NCBI GenBank assembly: GCA_026397965.1
Contig: JAPLTU010000079.1
Location: 6,509-40,864, forward strand
From: Verrucomicrobiota bacterium
Lineage (GTDB): Bacteria; Verrucomicrobiota; Verrucomicrobiia; Opitutales; UBA953
Length of the DNA stretch: 34,356 bases
Direction of reading: 5' to 3'
Of this stretch, positions 23,538 to 30,796 are shown in pieces; within the stretch, counting starts at the first letter, position 1, and each line of letters opens with the position of its first letter. The position numbers were made by a program, and so were the translations under genes. The notes beneath the pieces were generated by a model. The model was given only the letters and a program-made list of their open reading frames with translations. It had not been told where the DNA came from and searched no databases.

Positions 23538-23593
23538 GGTAGGGCTGATCACCCTTGATCAGCCGCGATTGAGCGAGGGCGCTCAACCCTACC
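23538..23593 (+). repeat. GTAG-foot bipartite palindrome with swapped stems
   Basis: The ends GGTAGGG (23538-23544) and CCCTACC (23587-23593) are the same as at 5735-5800, but both inner hairpins are unrelated in sequence: GGCTGATCA / TGATCAGCC with loop CCCT (23543-23564), and TTGAGCG / CGCTCAA with loop AGGG (23569-23586). Structure and ends are kept while both stems are replaced, which is evidence that shape rather than sequence is selected or copied. Confidence 0.75.
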
Positions 23594-23605
23594 CAAGGCA
23601 GAGAT

Positions 23606-23720
23606 ACGTTTCGGGTCTCAGGTCTCGGCAGTCGGGTATCGGGTACGGGTTATCAGGTTCGGGTACGGGTTCGGGGCCTGAACCTGACCCTGGTGCTGAA
23701 CACCTGAACCTGGGACCTGA
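23606..23720. repeat. Degenerate low-complexity inverted repeat
   Basis: A G/T-rich arm built of CGGGT, CAGGT and TCGGG words (23610-23678) meets a C/A-rich arm built of CCTGAACCTG, GGACCTGA and GAGACCC words (23678-23745). The two are imperfectly complementary about a centre near 23678 (GGGGCCTG). It looks like an expanded, decayed member of the palindrome family. Confidence 0.55.
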
Positions 23721-23864
23721 AGGCCGAGACCCGGGACCTGAGAGTGTATTGACTAACCGCCAACCGCTAACCGCAAGCCGCCACCACCGTTTCAGGCTCC
23801 ATTTCCCGCCATTTGAACAAGTGCCATTGACGGGTGTCCAAAGGCCATAGATTACAACTCCATC

Positions 23865-26800
23865 ATGAGAAACCCCCTCTCTGCGCTGCTGGCTTTCCTG
23901 CTGGTCGCCCTCGCCCCTCTTTCCGCCCAGGACGGCTTCAAGCCGATCTTCGACGGCAAGACCCTCGCCGGCTGGGATGGCAACCCTGAGCTGTGGTCCG
24001 TCGAGGACGGCTGCCTCACTGGCAAGACCAAGGGGCCTGACCATCTCACCTACAATCAGTTCCTCGTCTGGCGCGGCGGCGTTCTGAAGAATTTCGAGCT
24101 GCATGCCAAGATCAAGTGTTCTGCTAGCAACTCCGGCATCCAGTATCGCAGCAAAGATCTGCCCGAGAACGGCAAGTGGTCCATCGGCGGCTACCAGTGC
24201 GACGTCCATCCCTCCCCGGCCAACAACGCCATGGTCTACGAAGAACGTGGTCGCGGCATCTTGGTGCAGAACGGACAGAGCGTCATCATCGACGACAAGG
24301 GCGGCAAGTGGCTCGCCGCGGAACACGAACAGGTCAAAGTCGATATAGCCGAATGGCATGAGTACACCGTCATCGCGAACGGCAACCATCTCACACATAA
24401 GGTAGACGGCAAAGTGACCATCGACCTGATCGATCATGATGAGAAAGCTCGTTCGCTCGAAGGCATCCTTGCTTTCCAAGTTCACCGCGGCCCCGCCATG
24501 ATCGTCCAGATCAAGGACGTGATGCTCAAAGAACTCCCTGAAGGCGGTTTGCTTTCCATGGAGAAGAATCCCATCCCCAGCGATGCGCAGAAAGTAGAAA
24601 AGCCCGGCGCCAAAGGAAAGAAAGCTCCAGCCAAGAAGGCCGCGCCGGTCATCAAACCTGCCACCAAAGCCTTTCTGCAAATCGCGGCCGAACCCGCTCC
24701 TAAGCAAGCCCCCAAAGGCAAAGCTAAAGCCAAAGCCAAGGCCGCCCAGCCGACCAACCCCGACAACGGAAAGGCCATTGGCGAAAACAAAGCCACGCCC
24801 GTTGACCGCATCCGCGCTCCCGAAGGCTTCAAGGTCGAGCTCCTTTACTCCGTCCCCGGAGATAGCCTCGGCTCTTGGGTCGCCCTCTGCGCCGACGGCA
24901 TAGGCCGCATCTACGCCAGTGACCAATATGGCTCCCTCTATCGATTCAATACTCCCGCACCGGGTGAAACCCTGAAGGTCGAGGACGTGCAGAAAGTACC
25001 CGTGGAGATCCGGGCAATCAACGGCATGGCCTGGTTCAAAGGCACCCTCTATTGCGGCGTCAACGACTACGAGCACAAGTCCACCTGCGGACTTTATCGC
25101 ATCAGCGACACTAACGGCGACGACCAATTGGATAAGGTAGAGCTACTCCGCGAAATCGATTCGAGCGGCGATCACGGCGTCCATGCAATCGTGCCTGCGC
25201 CTGATGGTGAATCGCTCTTCCTGATCTCCGGCAACGGTGCCAAGATGACCTCGATCGCCGAGAACTCCGTCGTCCCGAAAGTCTGGGGCGAAGATCATGT
25301 ACTTCCGCGCATGCCTGACGGCCGCGGGTTCATGCGCACCGTCATGGGCCCAGGCGGTTGCATCTACCGCGTCTCCCCGGACGGTAAAGATTTCAACCTC
25401 TACGCGACTGGCTTCCGTAACATTTATGACGGCGCTTTCAACCGTGACGGCGAGTTGTTCACCTACGACGCCGACATGGAGTATGACTTCAATACGCCTT
25501 GGTACCGCCCCACCCGCGTGAATCACGTCGTCAGCGGTGCCGAATTCGGCTGGCGCAACGGTGCCGGCAAACGCCCTGAATTTTACGCCGACAACCTGCC
25601 GGCCGCGGTCAACATCGGCCCCGGCTCGCCCACCGGCGTGACCTTTGGTTACGGTGCCAAATTCCCGGCCAAGTTCCAGGAATCGCTTTTCATCCTCGAT
25701 TGGAGTTGGGGAAAAATCTACGCGATTGACCTCAAGGCCAAAGGCTCGAGCTACGCCGGTACCAAGACTGACTTCATCAGCGGCGGCCCCCTTCCCGTCA
25801 CCGACGTCCTCATCCATCCGAAAGATGGCGCGATGTATTTCGCGATCGGCGGGCGGAAGGTCCAATCCGGCCTCTACCGCGTAACTTATGTCGGTAAGGA
25901 AAGCACCGCACCAGTAGTCGCCGAGGCCAAGGCCTCACCCGAACGCGACCTACGCCATCAGCTCGAAGCCTTCCACGGCCATAAAGACCCGAAGGCCGTG
26001 GCCTTTGCTTGGCCGCACCTCAGCAGCCCTGACCGTTTCATCCGCTGGGCCGCCCGTATCGCCATCACCCACCAGCCCGTCTCTGAGTGGAAAGACAAGG
26101 CCTTGATGGAAACCAATCCCGACGCCCGCAACGAGGCGCTCCTCGCCCTCGCCCAAGTCGGCGGCATTTGCCCTTTCCATCGCGTGGGTGAAACCGTCGT
26201 CGACGCCAAACTTGGCGCAGAACTTCTCGAAGGCATCCTCAAGGCCGATTGGAAAAGCCTGAGTAACGACCAGCGCCTCGCGCTTGTCCGCGTCACTGAG
26301 ATTGTCCTCAACCGCTACGGCAAGCCCGCCGACGCGACCGTGCAGGCGCTCATCGCCAAATTCGATCCCGCCTTCCCCGCTGATAACTTCGAGCTTAATT
26401 GGGAACTCTGCGAGACGCTCGTCGCGCTGCAGGCTCCTTCCGCTGCCGCCAAGGGCATCGCGTTGCTCAACAATGCCGAGAGCCAGGAGCCGCAAATGGA
26501 ATACGCCCGTAGCCTGCGCAACCTGAATACCGGCTGGACGCCCGAGTTGCGCAAGCAGCAACTCGAATGGTTCCTCAAAGCTGCCAACTACCGTGGCGGC
26601 TCCAGCTTCGCCAAGTTCAACGAATTCATCCGCAACGACTCGCTCGCGACTTTCACCGACGCCGAGAAGACGTCGCTCGCCGAGCTCATCAGCCGCAAAC
26701 CTGAGCCAAAGTCAGCGATTGAGAACGTCGGTGCCATGTTCGCGGGCCGGACGCCAAAGAACTGGACGCTCGAGGAACTCAGCGCCGCCGCCAGCAACGG

Positions 26801-27257
26801 CATGAAGAACCGCGACTACGCTCAAGGCCGCAAGGTCTTCAGCGCCGCCGCCTGCTTCACCTGCCACCGCTTCGGTAATGCCGGAGGCATGACCGGTCCT
26901 GACCTCACCCAGGCCGGAGGTCGTTACAGCCCGCACGACTTCCTCGACCAAATCATCAACCCGAGCAAGGTGCTCAATGAGCAATTCATCCCAATCGTCG
27001 TCACCAAGAACAACGGCGAAGTCGTCACCGGCGTCGTCGTCAATCTCAACGGCGACCGCGTCAGCATCAACACCGACGCCTCCGACCCCATCCAGCAGGT
27101 CGCCATCGACCGCAAGGAAGTGAAGAGCATCGAGCCGAGCAAAATTTCGCCGATGCCTCCGATGCTCCTCAGCATGCTGACCCAGGAAGAGATTCTGGAT
27201 CTCGTGGCCTACGTCCTGAGCGGTGGCGATAAAGCCAACGCGATGTTTAAGAAGTAA
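23865..27257 (+). CDS. Secreted DUF1080 / beta-propeller / HEAT / cytochrome c fusion
   Basis: A 1,130-residue multidomain protein. A signal peptide covers about residues 1-23 (LLAFLLVALAPLSAQ). Residues 25-230 are a DUF1080 (3-keto-disaccharide hydrolase-like) domain: FKPIFDGKTLAGWDGN, CSASNSGIQYRSKD, GGYQCDVHPS. A Lys/Ala/Pro-rich linker spans about 240-305. Residues 310-680 are a six-bladed glucose/sorbosone-dehydrogenase-like propeller (APEGFKVELLYSVP, DVLIHPKDGAMYFAIGG). HEAT-like helices run to about 960. The C-terminus is the PVC-type heme domain with CFTCH (997-1001), LDQIINPSKVLNEQF and a late Met-rich PMPPMLLSML. It may bind and oxidise sugar products in the periplasm and pass electrons on. 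It ends at a strong terminator. Confidence 0.85.
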   Translation: MRNPLSALLAFLLVALAPLSAQDGFKPIFDGKTLAGWDGNPELWSVEDGCLTGKTKGPDHLTYNQFLVWRGGVLKNFELHAKIKCSASNSGIQYRSKDLPENGKWSIGGYQCDVHPSPANNAMVYEERGRGILVQNGQSVIIDDKGGKWLAAEHEQVKVDIAEWHEYTVIANGNHLTHKVDGKVTIDLIDHDEKARSLEGILAFQVHRGPAMIVQIKDVMLKELPEGGLLSMEKNPIPSDAQKVEKPGAKGKKAPAKKAAPVIKPATKAFLQIAAEPAPKQAPKGKAKAKAKAAQPTNPDNGKAIGENKATPVDRIRAPEGFKVELLYSVPGDSLGSWVALCADGIGRIYASDQYGSLYRFNTPAPGETLKVEDVQKVPVEIRAINGMAWFKGTLYCGVNDYEHKSTCGLYRISDTNGDDQLDKVELLREIDSSGDHGVHAIVPAPDGESLFLISGNGAKMTSIAENSVVPKVWGEDHVLPRMPDGRGFMRTVMGPGGCIYRVSPDGKDFNLYATGFRNIYDGAFNRDGELFTYDADMEYDFNTPWYRPTRVNHVVSGAEFGWRNGAGKRPEFYADNLPAAVNIGPGSPTGVTFGYGAKFPAKFQESLFILDWSWGKIYAIDLKAKGSSYAGTKTDFISGGPLPVTDVLIHPKDGAMYFAIGGRKVQSGLYRVTYVGKESTAPVVAEAKASPERDLRHQLEAFHGHKDPKAVAFAWPHLSSPDRFIRWAARIAITHQPVSEWKDKALMETNPDARNEALLALAQVGGICPFHRVGETVVDAKLGAELLEGILKADWKSLSNDQRLALVRVTEIVLNRYGKPADATVQALIAKFDPAFPADNFELNWELCETLVALQAPSAAAKGIALLNNAESQEPQMEYARSLRNLNTGWTPELRKQQLEWFLKAANYRGGSSFAKFNEFIRNDSLATFTDAEKTSLAELISRKPEPKSAIENVGAMFAGRTPKNWTLEELSAAASNGMKNRDYAQGRKVFSAAACFTCHRFGNAGGMTGPDLTQAGGRYSPHDFLDQIINPSKVLNEQFIPIVVTKNNGEVVTGVVVNLNGDRVSINTDASDPIQQVAIDRKEVKSIEPSKISPMPPMLLSMLTQEEILDLVAYVLSGGDKANAMFKK

Positions 27258-27284
27258 GGGACGCAGGGACAAAAACTTAACCTG

Positions 27285-27317
27285 AAGGGGTCTGGCCAAG
27301 CGCCAGACCCCTTTTTT
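27285..27317 (+). terminator. Rho-independent terminator
   Basis: A 12-pair stem (AAGGGGTCTGGC with GCCAGACCCCTT) around a five-base loop, followed by a T run to 27317. It starts 28 bases after the stop of the DUF1080 fusion and should end that transcript. Confidence 0.9.
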
Positions 27318-27379
27318 GTGCATTTAAAGGGCGAAGCCCCATTTACTGATTTACACATCTGAAAGGGGGGCCGAAAGAT

Positions 27380-29815
27380 ATGATAGATATGAAGAAGCTA
27401 GCCCTCTGCCTCTTGACCCTCATCGCGACCTGGTTACCGGCCGCGGAAACGACCCAGCGACTGGCTGGAGGCTGGGAATACTATCAAGGCTCGCTCGGCA
27501 GCGCCTGGGAAGTCTGGCGCGGTGACGCGGCGAGCGACAACGTCACTTGGACGAACGTCACCCTGCCCCATTGCTTCAACGGGCGGGACGCCGTCGACCC
27601 GGATGTCCGCTATTACCAAGGCCCGGGCTGGTATCGCACCAAGCTCAAGGTCGCGAACCCCTATCCCAACGGACGTACCTTGCTGCACTTCGACGGGGCT
27701 GGCCAGAAATCGCAGGTCTTCATCCACACCCGCAAAGTCGGCGAGCATACCGGAGGCTACGACGAATGGACCGTGGATATCACCGAAGCGGCGAAGAATC
27801 CAGAATTCAAAGGCGAAGTACCGCTGGCCGTCCTTTGTGATAATTCGCGGAATGCCGAAAGCATCCCTTCGGACCTGAGCGACTTCAACCGTTACGGCGG
27901 ACTGTATCGACATGTCAGCGTCATCTACACCCCGGCCGTCGCGCTGGAACGCGCGCACGTGAACGCCACCCTGAACGGCAAGCAGGCCCAAGTTGAAATC
28001 AAGGCCCGCCTCCGCAACCCGACGGAACTCAAAAGCGACCTGGAAATCAGCATCGTCGTGCGAGATGCGAAAGATCAGATCGTCCACCAGAGCTCAAAGA
28101 AAACGCCAGCATGGAACGGCGAAACCGCCCTCGACACTTTCACGCTCGATAACCCAGCGCTCTGGTCGCCAAGCGCCCCGAATCTTTATAAAGTCAGCCT
28201 CACCCTCAAATCCAGCCACGGCGAACAAACCCTCGGCGAACGTTTCGGCGTGCGGAGTTGCGAATGGGTCGAGCACGGACCGTTCAAACTCAATGGCGAA
28301 CGCCTGCTGCTTCGCGGTACGCATTACCACGAGGACCATGCCGGCACCGCGGCCGCCGTGCCCGACGACGTCGTGCGCCAGACCCTTAAAATGATCAAGG
28401 ACATGGGGGCGAACTTCGTGCGCCTGGGTCATTACCAACAAGCGCCGCTGGTCCTCGAGCTTTGCGATGAACTCGGCCTGCTGGTCTGGGAAGAAGTCCC
28501 TTGGTGCCGAGGCGGCCTGGGCGGCAAAGAATACCAACAGCAAGCCAAAGACATGCTGACGGCGCTGATCGACCAGCACCGCAACCATCCGGCGATCATC
28601 ATGTGGGGCATGGGTAACGAGAACGACTGGCCCGGCGATTTCGAAGTCTTCGATAAGGATAAAATCCGGACCTTCATGAAGGAGCTTAACGACTTGTCGC
28701 ATCAGTTGGATGCTTCGCGCCCGACGTGCATCCGCCGTTGCGACTTCTGCAAAGACATCGTCGATATCTACTCGCCCAGCATCTGGGCAGGTTGGTATTC
28801 GGGCCGCTACACCGAATACAAAGCTTCGGCGGAGAAGGCCTTAAAGGACACCCCGAGATTCTTCCACGCCGAATGGGGTGGCGACAGCCACGCGCACCGC
28901 TTCGCCGAAGAACCTGAAAAAATGATGGGCAAAGTCGCCACCGGCCAAGGCACGGCCGAAAAAGGCAAAGCTTACAAACTGGCGGGGGGCAAAGTACGCA
29001 TGTCCAAAGACGGCGATTGGTCGGAAAGTTACATGTGCAACCTGTTTGACTGGCACCTCAAGGAACAAGACGAGATGCCTTGGCTGACGGGCAGTGCCCA
29101 ATGGATCTTCAAGGATTTCGCGACGCCCCTGCGGCCTGAAAACCCCGTCCCACGCGTGAATCAAAAAGGCGTCATCGAGCGCGACGGAACGCCCAAGGAA
29201 ACCTATTACGTCTTTCAAAGTTATTGGGCAGAGAAACCCATGATTCATATTTTTGGTCACGGCTGGCCCGTGCGTTGGGGCAAACCGAACGAAGAGAAAG
29301 AAGTGAAAGTTTATTCGAACTGCGACGAGGCGGAACTTTTCGTCAATGGTAAGTCGGTCGGGACGAAGAAACGCGTCAGCGCAGATTACCCGGCGGCTGG
29401 CTTGCATTGGAACGTCAAACTCGCCGACGGTAAGAACACCTTAAAAGCAAGCGGACGTCGCAACGGCCAAGCAGTCACCGACACCTTGGAAATCGGCTAC
29501 CAAAGCAAAGCGTGGACCCAACCGGCCAAACTTACCCTCAACGAGATCGAACAAAAAGATGGTCTCGTCACCCTGGAAGCCCGCCTCTTTGACGCGCAGG
29601 GCGTCGAATGTTTAGATGCCGCCAACCTCGTCCGTTTCGGACTGCTCGGCGATGGCAGACTCCTCGACAACCTTGGCACCTCGACGGGCTCGAGGTCCGT
29701 CCAACTTTATAACGGCCGGGCCCGGATTTCACTGCAACTGAGCGGCCAAGAGGCGATCAGCTCACTTTCGGCCGAAGGCTTACCCACCGTGTTCTTACCA
29801 ATCAAAAAGAAGTAA
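27380..29815 (+). CDS. Secreted GH2 glycoside hydrolase (beta-galactosidase/glucuronidase-like)
   Basis: An 811-residue GH2 enzyme. A signal peptide covers about residues 4-22 (KKLALCLLTLIATWLPAAE). The jelly-roll sugar-binding domain (LAGGWEYYQG ... GWYRTKLKV ... EHTGGYDEWTVDIT) spans about 28-190. An Ig-like domain runs to about 300. The TIM barrel has LRGTHYHEDHAG, the acid/base Glu414 in WGMGNENDW, and the nucleophile Glu498 in FHAEWGGD. A DUF4982-like Ig domain follows (VKVYSNCDEAELFVNGKSVG), and the GH2 C-terminal domain ends the chain. Activity could be beta-galactosidase, glucuronidase or mannosidase. The start at 27380 is favoured by AAAGGGGGG about 9 bases upstream, one of the few clear ribosome-binding sites in this window. 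It opens a probable four-gene run with the genes at 29875, 30797 and 32593. Confidence 0.88.
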   Translation: MIDMKKLALCLLTLIATWLPAAETTQRLAGGWEYYQGSLGSAWEVWRGDAASDNVTWTNVTLPHCFNGRDAVDPDVRYYQGPGWYRTKLKVANPYPNGRTLLHFDGAGQKSQVFIHTRKVGEHTGGYDEWTVDITEAAKNPEFKGEVPLAVLCDNSRNAESIPSDLSDFNRYGGLYRHVSVIYTPAVALERAHVNATLNGKQAQVEIKARLRNPTELKSDLEISIVVRDAKDQIVHQSSKKTPAWNGETALDTFTLDNPALWSPSAPNLYKVSLTLKSSHGEQTLGERFGVRSCEWVEHGPFKLNGERLLLRGTHYHEDHAGTAAAVPDDVVRQTLKMIKDMGANFVRLGHYQQAPLVLELCDELGLLVWEEVPWCRGGLGGKEYQQQAKDMLTALIDQHRNHPAIIMWGMGNENDWPGDFEVFDKDKIRTFMKELNDLSHQLDASRPTCIRRCDFCKDIVDIYSPSIWAGWYSGRYTEYKASAEKALKDTPRFFHAEWGGDSHAHRFAEEPEKMMGKVATGQGTAEKGKAYKLAGGKVRMSKDGDWSESYMCNLFDWHLKEQDEMPWLTGSAQWIFKDFATPLRPENPVPRVNQKGVIERDGTPKETYYVFQSYWAEKPMIHIFGHGWPVRWGKPNEEKEVKVYSNCDEAELFVNGKSVGTKKRVSADYPAAGLHWNVKLADGKNTLKASGRRNGQAVTDTLEIGYQSKAWTQPAKLTLNEIEQKDGLVTLEARLFDAQGVECLDAANLVRFGLLGDGRLLDNLGTSTGSRSVQLYNGRARISLQLSGQEAISSLSAEGLPTVFLPIKKK

Positions 29816-29874
29816 CAGGCGGCAAGGCGAGGGGTTGCAGTCGGCTGGTGAGGTGTTTAAAAAATCCTACCCCC

Positions 29875-30795
29875 ATGAACAAACTGACTGCCCTTCTGTT
29901 AGCATGCCTTTTCGTCACCGCCGTCGGTCAAGAAAAGCCCAAAGCTAACCGACCCCCACCCAAGAAAGCATCGGGCGGAAAAACCGGCGGCTACCCTCCG
30001 GTCATCGAAGGCACTCAGGTCGAGACCTATCGTAAAATCGGGGACAGCGAGATGAAAGTCTGGATCTTTAATCCCACCGAAAAAGCGACCAGCCCACGCG
30101 CCGCGATCGTCTTTTTCTTCGGCGGCGGCTGGACCGGCGGTTCTCCGGTGCAATTTGAAGCGCAGAGCCGGGAACTTGCGGCGCGCGGGATGGTCGCGCT
30201 CGTCGCTGATTACCGTGTCGCCTCGCGCCAACAGGCCAAGCCGGCCGACTGCGTATCGGATGCCAAAGCCTGCGTCCGCTGGATACGGACTAATGCCGTG
30301 CGCCTAGGCATCGACCCCGACCGCATCGCCGCCGCTGGAGGCTCGGCAGGTGGCCACCTCGCCGCTGCGACCGGAACCTTACCCGGACTCGAAGGCAGCG
30401 ATCAGGACCTCAAGATTTCCTCGGTGCCGAACGCCCTGATACTTTTCAACCCTGGCACCGTCATGGCACCTTTTCCCGACCTCGACCTCAAAGGTTTCGG
30501 CGCCGGACTTGATAAGGCCAAATTCGGTTGTGAGCCCGAAGCGATTTCTCCTTTGCACCACGTCAAGAAAGGCACACCCCCGACCATCATCTTCCACGGC
30601 AAAGCCGATACCACCGTCCCCTACACCACCGTGGAGAAATTCGCCGAAATCATGAAGAAGAACGGCAACCGCTGTGAACTCGTCGGCTATGAAGGCGAAA
30701 AACACGGCTTCTTTAACACGAGTAAAAAGCAGGAAACCCTCGAAGCCGCCGACGCCTTCCTCGTTTCCCTCGGCTACCTTCCGGCCAAGAAATAA
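29875..30795 (+). CDS. Secreted acetyl-esterase-like alpha/beta hydrolase
   Basis: A 306-residue hydrolase of the BD-FAE/acetyl-xylan-esterase-like group. A signal peptide covers about residues 1-18 (LTALLLACLFVTAVGQ). The oxyanion motif appears as FFFGGGWTGGSP, the nucleophile Ser lies in GGSAGGHLAA, the Asp in HGKADTTVPY, and the His in GEKHGFFN. Such enzymes remove acetyl or feruloyl groups so that glycosidases can act. It lies 59 bases after the GH2 gene and 1 base before the sulfatase, which indicates an operon. The start at 29875 (ATG) gives the signal peptide. The frame opens at a GTG at 29848, which is unlikely to be used. Confidence 0.85.
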   Translation: MNKLTALLLACLFVTAVGQEKPKANRPPPKKASGGKTGGYPPVIEGTQVETYRKIGDSEMKVWIFNPTEKATSPRAAIVFFFGGGWTGGSPVQFEAQSRELAARGMVALVADYRVASRQQAKPADCVSDAKACVRWIRTNAVRLGIDPDRIAAAGGSAGGHLAAATGTLPGLEGSDQDLKISSVPNALILFNPGTVMAPFPDLDLKGFGAGLDKAKFGCEPEAISPLHHVKKGTPPTIIFHGKADTTVPYTTVEKFAEIMKKNGNRCELVGYEGEKHGFFNTSKKQETLEAADAFLVSLGYLPAKK

Positions 30796-30796
30796 T

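Larger units (their letters stand above)
23285..23864 (+). repeat. Intergenic palindrome mosaic R7
   Basis: A 580-base gap with no gene. It holds GGAGC-GCA-GCTCC (23323-23335) between GTGCAAAGGTG copies, CGCGGC-GAA-GCCGCG (23350-23364), GCGGC-GAA-GCCGC (23461-23473), GGTGGCGGGTGGCGGG (23510-23525), a bipartite GTAG element with different stems (23538-23593), a degenerate inverted repeat (23606-23720), and 7-base AACCGCC-like tandem units (about 23754-23786). Bases 23790-23864 are unique and hold the leader of the next gene. Confidence 0.85.

Noticed and set aside
23589-25127. Minus-strand open frame of 512 codons
   Set aside because: It runs antisense through the DUF1080 gene and into repeat DNA. 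The plus-strand product has clear domains and a signal peptide; this frame has none.
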